From NCBI RefSeq assembly GCF_947488185.1, contig NZ_CANKYM010000002.1:372001-436000 (forward strand): 64,000 nucleotides of DNA, given 5' to 3'. Shown here piece by piece: positions 16,653 through 25,081 of the stretch (position 1 is its first letter; each line of letters begins with the position of its first letter). The DNA is from an uncultured Roseobacter sp. (GTDB taxonomy: Bacteria > Pseudomonadota > Alphaproteobacteria > Rhodobacterales > Rhodobacteraceae). The notes beneath the pieces were generated by a model. It worked only from the letters and a program-made list of their open reading frames with translations. It was not told the DNA's origin and ran no database searches. Position numbers and translations under genes: made by a program.

Positions 16653-16663
16653 CTGCAATGCAG
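16653..16663. promoter_or_regulatory. PhaR operator upstream of phaR
   Basis: CTGCAATGCAG, identical to the site before phaP, lies 22 bases before the phaR GTG. With TTTACA at 16632-16637 as -35, the -10 hexamer would fall inside this site, consistent with autorepression. Confidence 0.75.
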
Positions 16664-16685
16664 CGCAGGATGAGGGAGAAGTCGT

Positions 16686-17249
16686 GTGGCGGATAAAGAC
16701 AAACCATTGCTGATCAAGCGATACGCAAGCCGGCGTCTCTACAACACTGAAACCAGCGACTATGTGACATTGGACGATATTGCCACGCTGATCCGCGCGG
16801 GCCGGGAGGTGCAGATCGTCGATCTGAAGTCGGGCGACGACCTGACGCGTCAGTACCTGCTTCAAATCATTGCCGAACATGAAAGCCGCGGGGAAAGTGT
16901 CCTGCCGGTGGATGTGCTGAATGATCTGGTGCGCAGTTACATGACACCGGGTGCCAGCGTTGTGCCGCAATTCCTGCAGGCGTCCTTTGAGATGCTGCGC
17001 GACGGTCAGAGCCAGATGATGGACAAGATGAGCGCGATGAACCCGATGGCTAAGATGCCGGGGTTCGAACTGATGCAGGCGCAACAACAGGCCTTCATGA
17101 AGGCGATGACCGGGGGATTGGGCGGCGGCAGCGGCTGGAAGGCGCCGGACGAGGATGCCGCGTCATCAGACCCTGAAAAGGGCGAAGACCTCGACGCGAT
17201 CAAACAGCAGCTGGCAGAGCTTCAGAACAAACTCTCCAAGTTGAAGTAA
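16686..17249 (+). CDS. phaR: PHB synthesis repressor PhaR
   Basis: A 187-residue PhaR regulator with GTG start. Residues about 8-70 are the DNA/PHB-binding accumulation-regulator domain (IKRYASRRLYNT, then YVTLDDIATLIRAGREVQI), followed by the granule-association domain (about 75-115, LVRSYMTPGASVVPQFLQASFEML). The rest is Met/Gln/Gly-rich and ends in a short coiled coil (DAIKQQLAELQNKLSKLK). PhaR represses phasin and itself until nascent PHB titrates it. The operators before phaP and phaR in this window fit that circuit. It converges on the aminotransferase gene after eight bases. Confidence 0.96.
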   Translation: MADKDKPLLIKRYASRRLYNTETSDYVTLDDIATLIRAGREVQIVDLKSGDDLTRQYLLQIIAEHESRGESVLPVDVLNDLVRSYMTPGASVVPQFLQASFEMLRDGQSQMMDKMSAMNPMAKMPGFELMQAQQQAFMKAMTGGLGGGSGWKAPDEDAASSDPEKGEDLDAIKQQLAELQNKLSKLK

Positions 17250-17256
17250 CCGATCA

Positions 17257-18447
17257 TCACGCCACGGCGGGCTGCGCGTCTGCCGTAACGCTCTCAATGG
17301 CGTTCAGCAGCACGTCTGCGACAGCATCCAGTTCCGCGCGGGACAAGCGAACAGGCAACCGGACATCGCAGGCCCGCATCAGCATGGCACGGGTGCGCGG
17401 CAGCTCGGGCAGATCCTCGATGAACTGCCAGTTCCAGAAAGCCCGCGCATTGTCCGCGCTCTGACCGAAGACCTGCACTTTGACCCCGGCGGCCTCAGCC
17501 CTGCGCGCAAAGGCGGCAATGGTGGCGTCCTCCAGACCGACCATGTTGAACTGAATGCTGTCGGGCGCGCGCTCTTCGCCCTCCAGCGGCGCAGGCACGT
17601 CGATGAAGGGGGAGCGGTTCAGCCGGTCCGCCACGTAGTCGTGATTGCGCCGCCCATCTCGCACCCGCTGTGCCAGGGCATCCAGTTGCGGGCGGATCAG
17701 CGCGGCTGACAGGTTGTTCAGACGCAGATTGTAGAGCGGCAGCTTGTTTTGATGGCGGGAAAAGGCTTCCAGCAGCACAGGGTGTTTCTTCCAGTTGTGT
17801 TCGTAAGCGCCCGACATGATGATCGCGCGGGCCACAAGATCGGCGTCATCGGTGATCAGAATGCCGCCTTCACCTGCGTTGACCATCTTGTAGGACTGAA
17901 AAGAAAAGCAGCCGACCTTGCCGATGGTGCCGATCTTCTGCCCGCGCCAGAGCGTACCAAGGGAGTGCGCGGCGTCTTCGATCACGGGGATATCCGCTGC
18001 GGCGCAGAGCCTCATGATCGCGTCCATGTCCGAGGTATGCCCCCGCATGTGGCTGATGATGACGGCCTTGATATCGTCCGCCAGCTTTGCTTCGAAATCC
18101 GCAAGATCGATGCGATAGTTTTCGCCGACTTCGCAGAGCACGGGTGTGCAGTCCGCATGAACGACCGAAGACGGCACCGCGGCGAAGGTAAAGCCGGGGA
18201 TCAGTACCCGCGCGCTCCGAGGCAGATCCAGCGCTTTGAGGGAGAGGAAGAGGGCTGCCGAACAGGAGGACACGGCCAGCGCATATTTGCTGCCCATCAG
18301 CGCGGCAAACTCCGCCTCCAGCAGGGCCACGGGGGCATCTGAGGCGGCAGTGTAGCGAAAGAGATCTCCGGTTTGCAGCAAACGCTCGATCTCCGCACGG
18401 GCGGCTTCGGGAATGGGTTCAGCAGTGTGCATGTCAGGAAGCGTCAT
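17257..18447 (-). CDS. DegT/DnrJ/EryC1/StrS-family PLP aminotransferase
   Basis: A 396-residue fold-type I PLP enzyme of the DegT (sugar aminotransferase) family. Visible marks: VSSCSAALFLSLKAL near residue 60 for cofactor phosphate binding, the EDAAHSLG region (about 157) where Asp binds the pyridine nitrogen, and the Schiff-base Lys in FSFQSYKMVNAGEGG (about 188). Members usually aminate nucleotide-linked keto sugars; some act on other ketones. No sugar genes flank it, so the substrate is open. It is separated by an AT-rich 88-base gap from the FAD oxidase gene and may not belong to that operon. Confidence 0.9.
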   Translation of the reverse strand: MTLPDMHTAEPIPEAARAEIERLLQTGDLFRYTAASDAPVALLEAEFAALMGSKYALAVSSCSAALFLSLKALDLPRSARVLIPGFTFAAVPSSVVHADCTPVLCEVGENYRIDLADFEAKLADDIKAVIISHMRGHTSDMDAIMRLCAAADIPVIEDAAHSLGTLWRGQKIGTIGKVGCFSFQSYKMVNAGEGGILITDDADLVARAIIMSGAYEHNWKKHPVLLEAFSRHQNKLPLYNLRLNNLSAALIRPQLDALAQRVRDGRRNHDYVADRLNRSPFIDVPAPLEGEERAPDSIQFNMVGLEDATIAAFARRAEAAGVKVQVFGQSADNARAFWNWQFIEDLPELPRTRAMLMRACDVRLPVRLSRAELDAVADVLLNAIESVTADAQPAVA

Positions 18448-18535
18448 ATTCGGATTTCCTTAATGTGACTTTTGGAAATTCTAAAACAACCAATCCACCA
18501 CGCCAAGTAAATAGTTTGTAAAGTCGCGCCCCGCG

Positions 18536-19840
18536 TCAGAAACCAAGCCGGTCGCGAAGGGCGTACCAGCTCATGGCCAGCACCAGCAGCGGTGTGCGCA
18601 ACGCTCCGCCGCCCGGGAACGCAGGCGTGGGGATACTGCGCATCGTGTCAAACCCGTCCGTCTCTCCCTCAATGGTCTGCGCCATCAGCTTGCCTGCGTG
18701 CGTTGCGGTCCCGACGCCATGGCCGGAATATCCGGAGGCCGACAGAATGTTGGGCGCAACCCGCGCCAGATAGGGAAAGCGTTTCATCGTGATCCCCAGC
18801 GTGCCGCCCCAGGCGTAATCCACCTTGACGCCCTTGAGATGCGGAAAGACCGTTTCCATCGGTTTGCGCACCGTTGCGGCGATGTCGCGCGGGAATTTGT
18901 ACCCGTAGCTTTCGCCACCGCCGAACAGCAGGCGGCCGTCATGGCTGAGCCGGAAGTAATTCACCACAAACCGGCTGTCGGCGACAGCCACATCCCGGGC
19001 CAAAACCCGGTGAGCCTGATCTCCCAGCGGTTCGGTGGCCACGATGAAGTTGTTGATCGGCATGACGCGGGCAGAGACGGAAGGCGCGAGGGACGACAGA
19101 TATCCATTGCAGGCCAGGATCACGTGATCCGCTACAACCCGTCCGGCATCCGTGCGGAGGGTTGCCGGCGCCCCGTGCTCCAGCCCGTGCACACAGGACC
19201 GTTCGTAAATTGTCACGCCCGCAGCCGTCGCCGCATGTGCCAGGCCGAATGCAAAGGCCAACGGATGCAGATGTGCTGCCCCCATATCCAACAGGCCGCC
19301 CTTGTAGTCCGGCGAGGGGCAGATTGCCCGGCAGGCCTCTGCGTCCAGCGCTTCGACCGCGTCATATCCATATTTGTCATTCAGCAGTGCGGCGTAGTCA
19401 TGCAAATACGCAACGTCTGATTTTGTCGAGCCTGTCCACGCCACGCCGGGTTTCAGGTGACAGTCAATCGCGTTGTCCCGGATCAGCGATTTGACCAGCG
19501 CCTTGGCCTCTTCGCCTAGGTCCCACAGCGCGCGGGCCTGGGTATCGCCCACCATGCTTTCCAGTCCGTGCTGATCGACGCGCTGTCCGCTGCCCAATTG
19601 CCCACCGTTGCGCCCGGAGGCTCCGAACCCCACACGGTGTGCTTCCAGCACCACGACCCGCCGTCCGGCCTGCGCCAGATGCAGCGCGGCTGACAGCCCG
19701 GTGTAGCCCGCGCCGGCCACGCAGACATCCGCCTTGACCTCGCCCTTGAGACTGTCAAAGGGCGCGGGCGCCGGGGTGCTGGCCGCGTACCAGCTGGCAG
19801 GGTAGGTCCCGAGTGTGTCGTTTGCGTAAAGCAGGTTCAA
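18536..19840 (-). CDS. FAD-dependent amine oxidase, gamma-glutamylputrescine oxidoreductase-like (PuuB type)
   Basis: A 434-residue D-amino-acid-oxidase-fold flavoprotein. The dinucleotide motif GAGYTG is at 43-48, the ribose-binding Glu at 66 and the family GASGRNGGQ box at 73-81. The C-terminus has SGYSGHGVGTATHAGK, typical of the PuuB/glycine oxidase group that oxidises gamma-glutamylated amines to aldehydes with release of hydrogen peroxide. The start is TTG at 19840 behind AAGGAAAGGGTGG. It is the last gene of a run with two glutamine synthetase-like ligases and an amidotransferase, which supports a gamma-glutamyl amine pathway. The actual amine is unknown. Confidence 0.85.
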   Translation of the reverse strand: MNLLYANDTLGTYPASWYAASTPAPAPFDSLKGEVKADVCVAGAGYTGLSAALHLAQAGRRVVVLEAHRVGFGASGRNGGQLGSGQRVDQHGLESMVGDTQARALWDLGEEAKALVKSLIRDNAIDCHLKPGVAWTGSTKSDVAYLHDYAALLNDKYGYDAVEALDAEACRAICPSPDYKGGLLDMGAAHLHPLAFAFGLAHAATAAGVTIYERSCVHGLEHGAPATLRTDAGRVVADHVILACNGYLSSLAPSVSARVMPINNFIVATEPLGDQAHRVLARDVAVADSRFVVNYFRLSHDGRLLFGGGESYGYKFPRDIAATVRKPMETVFPHLKGVKVDYAWGGTLGITMKRFPYLARVAPNILSASGYSGHGVGTATHAGKLMAQTIEGETDGFDTMRSIPTPAFPGGGALRTPLLVLAMSWYALRDRLGF

Positions 19841-19872
19841 GGGACCACCCTTTCCTTGAAATGCGCCTGCGA

Positions 19873-21231
19873 TCAGACGTTCATCAGCAGGTGTTCACGC
19901 TCCCAAGGAGAGATGACCTGCAGGAACTCGTCATACTCGGCCCGTTTCACGATGGAGTAGACGCGTGCAAACTCCGATCCAAGCACCTCGTGCAACTCTG
20001 TCGCCTGCTCGAATAAATCCAGTGCAGACCCCAGGACGCGCGGAATATCCCCGTCGCCGTCATAGGCGTCCCCCTTGAATTCCGCGGCGGGCATCTTGCC
20101 CTGGGTCATCCCGAGGTAGCCGCAGGCCAGGCTCGCCGCGATCCCGAGGTAAGGGTTGCAATCCATCCCGGCGAGGCGGTTTTCGACCCGACGCGCTTCA
20201 GGACCGGACAGCGGAATGCGAATGCCGGTGGTGCGGTTGTCGCGCCCCCAGTCGAGATTGATCGGGGCGGCGTGGTCTTTCACATAGCGACGGTAGCTGT
20301 TCACATAGGGTGCAATCACCGCCAGCGCTGCGGGCATGTGGTTTTGCAGCCCGGCGATGAAATGCATGAAGGCATCGGTCTCGCCCGCGTCCTTGTCGGA
20401 AAAGACATTGGCCCCGGTTTCGCTGTCCAGCACGGAGTGGTGAATATGCATGGCACTGCCCGGTTCATCCGCAATCGGCTTGGCCATAAAGGTGGCAAAG
20501 CAATCGTGGCGCAGCGCGGCTTCGCGGATCAGGCGTTTGAAATAAAACACCTCGTCGGCGAGCTTGACCGGATCGCCGTGGCGGAGGTTGATCTCCAGCT
20601 GTCCCGCCCCGCCTTCCTGTGTGATACCGTCGATCTCAAACCCCTGGGCCTCGGCAAAATCATAGATGTCATCGATCACCGGGCCGAATTCGTCCACGGC
20701 CGTCATCGAATAGGCCTGCCGTGCAGCGGCGGGGCGACCGGAGCGGCCCATCATCGGCTTGATGTCATGGGCCGGGTCGATGTTGCGCGCGACCAGAAAG
20801 AATTCCATCTCCGGGGCCACGATCGGCTCCCACCCCTTGTCGCGGTAAAGCTGGCAGACCCGTTTGAGCACGTTGCGCGGGCTGAAGGGCACCGGCACGT
20901 TCGCCCGGTCATAAGCGTCATGGATCACCTGAAGCGTCCAGTCGCCGGTCCAGGGGGCGGCGGTGGCCGTGGTCATATCGGGTTTGAGGATCATGTCCTT
21001 TTCGATGAATCCGTCCTCGCCCGCCGCTTCGCCCCAGTCGCCGGTGATCGTCTGGTAGAAGATGCTGTCGGGCAAGTGGAAGTAATCCTGCCGAGCAAAT
21101 TTCGAGGCGGGCACCGCCTTGCCTCGGGCAATTCCGGGCAGGTCAGAAATGATGCATTCCACCTCGTCCAGCCTGCGCCCTTCCAGATAGATCTGCGCGG
21201 CGGCAGGCAGTTCTTGCGTCCAGTCGGCCAT
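19873..21231 (-). CDS. Glutamine synthetase-family ligase (gamma-glutamylamine synthetase type)
   Basis: A 452-residue glutamine synthetase-fold ligase. It has the beta-grasp start with ECIISDLPGIARGK, the ATP/metal strand EMEFFLVARN, the EGGAGQLEINLRHGD segment, AMHIHHSVLD and the NRLAGMDCNPYLGIAASLA end motif. Family knowledge: the PuuA group couples glutamate to putrescine or other amines with ATP. The ATG overlaps the stop of the amidotransferase gene by one base (TGATG). The second ligase in this operon (21916-23250) is clearly related but divergent, suggesting two amines or two steps. The substrate is inferred only as 'an amine'. Confidence 0.9.
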   Translation of the reverse strand: MADWTQELPAAAQIYLEGRRLDEVECIISDLPGIARGKAVPASKFARQDYFHLPDSIFYQTITGDWGEAAGEDGFIEKDMILKPDMTTATAAPWTGDWTLQVIHDAYDRANVPVPFSPRNVLKRVCQLYRDKGWEPIVAPEMEFFLVARNIDPAHDIKPMMGRSGRPAAARQAYSMTAVDEFGPVIDDIYDFAEAQGFEIDGITQEGGAGQLEINLRHGDPVKLADEVFYFKRLIREAALRHDCFATFMAKPIADEPGSAMHIHHSVLDSETGANVFSDKDAGETDAFMHFIAGLQNHMPAALAVIAPYVNSYRRYVKDHAAPINLDWGRDNRTTGIRIPLSGPEARRVENRLAGMDCNPYLGIAASLACGYLGMTQGKMPAAEFKGDAYDGDGDIPRVLGSALDLFEQATELHEVLGSEFARVYSIVKRAEYDEFLQVISPWEREHLLMNV

Positions 21232-21908
21232 CAGGCCCTCTCTTTCTTGAAAAACGCGGCCATCATCTCGGCCACATCCATCCGGTCGGTGGGGGCCTGC
21301 AGCCGGGCACTAGCCTCATTCAGCAGCGCATCCGGCACTACCCCCTTGCCTCGGGTTTTGATCAGCCCGTCGATGAAATCCGCGTCATATTCGGGGTGCG
21401 GCTGGATCGTCCACATCAGGTCACCATAGAGCAGGCCTGCGTATTGGCAAAAGGCATTACTGGCAAAGACTTCTGCGCTGTCCGGCTTTGCGACAATCTG
21501 ATCCTGATGCCAGGCATTGATGGTCGTCGTGGTGCCGTTCAGCTCATAGTCGGTTGCGCCCACGGCCCATCCGCCTCCGAATTTCTCGACGCGGCCCCCC
21601 ATGGCCTGTGCGATGATCTGATGCCCGAAACAGACGCCGATCATCGGCTTGTGCGCAGCATGTGCGGCGCGAATGAACGCTTCCAGCGGCGGGATCCAGT
21701 CGTGATCCTCATACGCGCCGTGTTTCGATCCGGTGACCAGCCAGCCATCAGCCGCCTCCACGCTGTCGGGAAAGGTGCCGTCGCAAACCGCCCAGCCCTC
21801 AAAGGTAAATCTGTGCCCGTCCAGCAGACGGGCGAAATACTGATCGTAGAGCCCCCCCTGCATCATTGTATCGGGCGGGTGGCCGGTGATCAGGATTCCG
21901 ATTTTCAT
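21231..21908 (-). CDS. Class I glutamine amidotransferase-like protein
   Basis: A 225-residue stand-alone class I amidotransferase domain. The nucleophile is Cys93 in GVCFGHQ, and the His-Glu pair is at 171 and 173 in QPHPEYD, so the triad is intact. The sequence resembles GMP-synthase-type amidotransferase domains rather than E. coli PuuD in detail. In gamma-glutamyl amine operons such enzymes hydrolyse the gamma-glutamyl bond of the oxidised product. It lies between the two ligases, overlapping one and seven bases from the other, so all are cotranscribed. Confidence 0.88.
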   Translation of the reverse strand: MKIGILITGHPPDTMMQGGLYDQYFARLLDGHRFTFEGWAVCDGTFPDSVEAADGWLVTGSKHGAYEDHDWIPPLEAFIRAAHAAHKPMIGVCFGHQIIAQAMGGRVEKFGGGWAVGATDYELNGTTTTINAWHQDQIVAKPDSAEVFASNAFCQYAGLLYGDLMWTIQPHPEYDADFIDGLIKTRGKGVVPDALLNEASARLQAPTDRMDVAEMMAAFFKKERA

Positions 21909-21915
21909 AACCGTC

Positions 21916-23250
21916 TCATACCGTGTCGAGGTAAATGGTAACTTGCTCAGCGGGCGAGAGTTCCTGCATGTAGTGCAGCTCCTGCCGCTTGGTCAGCACA
22001 TAGTTGCGAATGAGGTCCGGCGCAAAGATGCGTTTCATCTGCGGGCTCGCCTCAAAGGCATCAATCGCGGAGCGCCAGTCTGCGGGGATCTGTGGCAGAT
22101 CGGCGGCATAGGCATTGCCGGTGATGGGGGCGGGCGGGTCCTCTGCGTCCTCGATCCCGTTGAGCGCGGCGCCCAGAACGGCCGCCAGCACGAGGTAGGG
22201 GTTCACGTCCCCGCCCGCCACCCGGTGTTCGATGCGGCGCGCGGCGGAGGGACCCGAGGGGATGCGAATGGCCGAAGTGCGGTTCTCATAGGCCCAGCTG
22301 ACACCGGTGGGCGCATGATTGCCCGGCACCATCCGGTCAAAGCTGTTGGCGTGTGGTGCAAAGACAAGCGCTGAGCTTTGCATCGCATCCAGGCAGCCCG
22401 CCACGGCGTGGCGCAAGACATCCGTGCCCTCGGGACCGCCATTGTCAAAGATGTTATGCCCGTCGGCGTCCAGTACCGAGAAATGCACATGCAGGCCAGA
22501 ACCGGAATAATCCTCGTAAGGTTTGGCCATGAAGCTGGCCGCAAACCCGTGACGCCTCGCCAGCCCTTTGACCAGCATCTTGAAGAGCCATGCATCATCA
22601 GCCGCCCGCAGCGCGTCATCGCAATGCATCAGGTTGATCTCGAACTGGCCCAGACCAGCCTCTGAGATGGCGGTGTCGGCGGGGATATCCATCTCTTCGC
22701 AGGCGTCGTAGAGATCGGTGAAAAAGGTGTCGAACTGGTCTAGGGCGCGCAGGGACAGGATTTCGCCGGCGACCCGGCGCTTGCCCGACCGTGGGGAGGG
22801 GGGCACCTGCAGATTGCGCCCTGAATCGTCGATCAGGAAGAACTCCAGCTCCATGGCACAGACGGGCGTCAGCCCGCGCGCGGTGTAACGGTCCAGCACG
22901 GCCCGCAGGGCGTGGCGCGGATCCCCCTCGTAGGGTTTGCCGTCCTCGTGAAACATCCAGATCGGCAGCAGGGCGGTTGGCGCCTCAAGCCAGGGCATCG
23001 GCATGAAACCCCGCTCGGTCGGCTTCAGAACGCCGTCCTTGTCGCCGCTTTCAAACACCAGCGGGCTGTCGTCGATGTCCTCGCCCCAGATGTCGAGGTT
23101 GAGTACGGACATGGGAAACCGCGTGCCGCCCTCCACCGCCTTATCCGCATAGCGCGAGGGAATGCGTTTGCCGCGGGCCTGGCCATTGAGGTCGGCAGCC
23201 GCCACCCGAATGGTGCGGACTTGCGGGTTCTTGCGGAGCCAGTTCTTCAT
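21916..23250 (-). CDS. Glutamine synthetase-family ligase, second paralog
   Basis: A 444-residue glutamine synthetase-fold protein. Marks: IRVAAADLNGQARGKRIPSR near the start, MELEFFLIDDSGR, SEAGLGQFEINLMHCDD, GLHVHFSVLD and HRVAGGDVNPYLVLAAVLG. It is a PuuA/GlnT-type ligase rather than canonical GlnA, because the N-terminus is short and the adenylylation-loop Tyr region is not conserved in my reading. First gene of the run ligase, amidotransferase, ligase, FAD oxidase. An 18-bp perfect palindrome ends 65 bases upstream of its ATG and probably controls it. Confidence 0.9.
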   Translation of the reverse strand: MKNWLRKNPQVRTIRVAAADLNGQARGKRIPSRYADKAVEGGTRFPMSVLNLDIWGEDIDDSPLVFESGDKDGVLKPTERGFMPMPWLEAPTALLPIWMFHEDGKPYEGDPRHALRAVLDRYTARGLTPVCAMELEFFLIDDSGRNLQVPPSPRSGKRRVAGEILSLRALDQFDTFFTDLYDACEEMDIPADTAISEAGLGQFEINLMHCDDALRAADDAWLFKMLVKGLARRHGFAASFMAKPYEDYSGSGLHVHFSVLDADGHNIFDNGGPEGTDVLRHAVAGCLDAMQSSALVFAPHANSFDRMVPGNHAPTGVSWAYENRTSAIRIPSGPSAARRIEHRVAGGDVNPYLVLAAVLGAALNGIEDAEDPPAPITGNAYAADLPQIPADWRSAIDAFEASPQMKRIFAPDLIRNYVLTKRQELHYMQELSPAEQVTIYLDTV

Positions 23251-23314
23251 AGGTCACCGATGCAGTGGGCTGGTGAGCGCGGCGGCAAAGCCGACCCCAT
23301 GGCCAGCGCCACAG

Positions 23315-23332
23315 ATAATTTGATCAAATTAT
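23315..23332. promoter_or_regulatory. 18-bp perfect palindrome upstream of the gamma-glutamyl ligase operon
   Basis: The 18 bases ATAATTTGATCAAATTAT read the same on both strands. The site lies 65 bases before the ligase ATG at 23250 and just past the stop of the upstream ABC permease. Its form suits a dimeric regulator (GntR, LacI or similar); no regulator gene is adjacent. Confidence 0.7.
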
Positions 23333-23337
23333 GGATA

Positions 23338-24144
23338 CTACCGGATCAGGTTCGGGCGCAACCTGATTTTCTGTCGTGTGTTTTGCGGCAAATGCCGGTT
23401 CAGCCGTTTGTTCACAAACCCGAAAACACTGATCACCACGAGGGTCAGCAGGATGAAATAGAAGGCCAGAATGGGGTAGGGCACAAAGGGGTTGAACGTC
23501 TTGTCGGCGAAGTAGCTTGCGTAATAAAGCGCGTCCCCCCGTTGTTGCCATGCCGGAAAGCCCGAGAAAAACACCAGCGCCGTGGATTGAAACAGAAAGA
23601 TCGCCTCGTTCGTATAGCCCGGCCACGCCAGACGCAGCATCGTAGGCCAGACCACACGCCTGAACCGGGACCAGCCGGAGAGACCATAGGCGTCGGCGGC
23701 CTCGACGTCTCCTTTTGGGATCGACAGCAGGGCACCATAGAAAATCTCAGCGGAATAGGCGGCGGTATTGAAGAACAGCACGACCAGCGCGCCAAGCCAT
23801 GCAGCGGTGAAGGGTTCAAAAAACGGGTGGACCGATTTCAGGTTCAAAAACAGGAAGTAAGCGAAGAAGAACTGGATAAAGAGTGGCGATCCGCGAAACA
23901 GGAAAATGAACCACTCGCTGGGTTTGCGAAAGAGCGTGCGCGAGGATGCCTTGCCCATCGCCAGCGCCGTGGCGAGAAAGAAGCCCAGCGTAAGGGCCAC
24001 CAGACCGAAATAAACATTCCAGATCATGCCGGAGCCGATCAGGGTGAACTGGTGACAGAGCGTGAAATCCTCGCGCGGCAGCAGCCGTTCACCGATGCCG
24101 ACGGCGCGCAGGCTATAGTCCTGGATGATTTGCAGACAAGACAT
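23338..24144 (-). CDS. Polar amino acid ABC transporter permease (HisM/ArtM-like)
   Basis: A 268-residue inner-membrane permease with five or six transmembrane helices and the EAA loop (AEIFYGALLSIPKGDVEAADAYG region around residue 150) that contacts the ATPase. The start ATG at 24144 overlaps the upstream permease stop (TGATG). Length and the FRGSPLFIQFFFAYF segment match the histidine/arginine/ornithine-type permease family. With the partner permease, binding protein and ATPase upstream it completes a classic polar amino acid importer. The physical link to gamma-glutamyl amine genes suggests the transporter supplies their substrate. Confidence 0.93.
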   Translation of the reverse strand: MSCLQIIQDYSLRAVGIGERLLPREDFTLCHQFTLIGSGMIWNVYFGLVALTLGFFLATALAMGKASSRTLFRKPSEWFIFLFRGSPLFIQFFFAYFLFLNLKSVHPFFEPFTAAWLGALVVLFFNTAAYSAEIFYGALLSIPKGDVEAADAYGLSGWSRFRRVVWPTMLRLAWPGYTNEAIFLFQSTALVFFSGFPAWQQRGDALYYASYFADKTFNPFVPYPILAFYFILLTLVVISVFGFVNKRLNRHLPQNTRQKIRLRPNLIR

Positions 24145-25028
24145 CAGGCGGCAGCCTTGCGTTGGGCTTCGCCGCCTGCCGTGGCCTGACCATGGGTCAG
24201 GCGTGACATGATCCGCGCCATGACGATTTCCGAAACGCGGGTGAAGAGCAGGTAGAAAACCAGCAGGGCAAGGAAGTACCACATGCGCCAGTCGCCATGC
24301 GGATAGTCGGTAAAGCGGGGCGTTTTCGTGCCCCCCAGTTCACGGGCCCAATAGACGATGTCTTCGACGCCCAGCAGGAACAGAAGCGGCGTTGCTTTGA
24401 TCAAAACCATCCAGAGGTTGCTGAGGCCGGGGAGGGCATAGACCCACATCTGCGGGACAAGGACGCGCCAAAAGGTCTGGCGCTGGCTCATGCCGTAAGC
24501 TTCTGCGGTCTCCAGTTGCGCGCGCGGCACCGCGCGCATTGCGCCGAACAGAACATTGGCGGCAAACGCGCCGAACACGATGGCAAATGTCAGGACGGCG
24601 AGGCCAAACCCATAGCTTTCATGCACCCACTGTGGCGCGTTGCCCAGCGGCATCTTGGCCGCCTGACAGACGACGAAATCGTTGCCCTGGCGAATGGGCG
24701 CCTCCCAGCCGGGGCACAGAACCTTGTGGCGCAGATATTCGACCGCCTGATCCAGCGCGATCACGAAAAACAGGAAAAAGGCAATATCTGGCACGCCGCG
24801 GACAAGGGCGATGTAGGTCTTCCCGAACCATCTGAGCGGGGTGATCTGGGACCGTGCCGCAGTGGCGCCGCCGAAACCGAATGCCAGCGCGATGGGCGCC
24901 GTAATCCCCAGCAGCAGCAACACGGTCAGGACGGAAGTATAGATCGACATGTGCTTGCCCGTGGTCAGGTAGCACGCCATCCACTGCCAGTCTGGCAATG
25001 TACTGGGATCTGTACAAAAACTGAAAAT
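24144..25028 (-). CDS. Polar amino acid ABC transporter permease (HisQ-like), probable ATT start
   Basis: A permease with an FVIALDQAVEYLRHK segment, an EAA loop (GAMRAVPRAQLETAEAYGMS) and a long inter-helix domain with Cys residues. The only standard start codon is TTG at 24998, without a ribosome site. Reading upstream the frame stays open through FSFCTDPST and reaches ATT at 25028, five bases after AAGAGG (25039-25034). I place the start there (294 residues); from TTG it is 284. Related Rhodobacterales permeases, as I recall them, begin with an FCTDP-like N-terminus. The ribosome site lies directly after the terminator of the binding-protein gene. Confidence 0.88.
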   Translation of the reverse strand: MFSFCTDPSTLPDWQWMACYLTTGKHMSIYTSVLTVLLLLGITAPIALAFGFGGATAARSQITPLRWFGKTYIALVRGVPDIAFFLFFVIALDQAVEYLRHKVLCPGWEAPIRQGNDFVVCQAAKMPLGNAPQWVHESYGFGLAVLTFAIVFGAFAANVLFGAMRAVPRAQLETAEAYGMSQRQTFWRVLVPQMWVYALPGLSNLWMVLIKATPLLFLLGVEDIVYWARELGGTKTPRFTDYPHGDWRMWYFLALLVFYLLFTRVSEIVMARIMSRLTHGQATAGGEAQRKAAA

Positions 25029-25040
25029 AATGACCTCTTG

Positions 25041-25073
25041 AAAAATCAGGGGGCAGCACCTTGCCGCCCCCTG
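25041..25073 (-). terminator. Leaky terminator between binding protein and permease genes
   Basis: On the minus strand CAGGGGGCGGC (25073-25063) pairs with GCTGCCCCCTG (25057-25047), with one G-T pair and a five-base loop, followed by ATTTTT. It is a full intrinsic terminator inside the operon, explaining how binding protein can be made in excess over permeases. Confidence 0.88.
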
Positions 25074-25081
25074 GTATCAGA

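Noticed and set aside
19873..23250. The ligases as glutamine synthetase GlnA
   Set aside because: Neighbouring oxidase and amidotransferase and the PuuA-like sequence features point to gamma-glutamyl amine ligases.
22912..24189. A 425-codon plus-strand frame across the ligase and permease genes
   Set aside because: It spans two real genes and their gap on the other strand; His/Arg/Gln-rich composition without domain signs.
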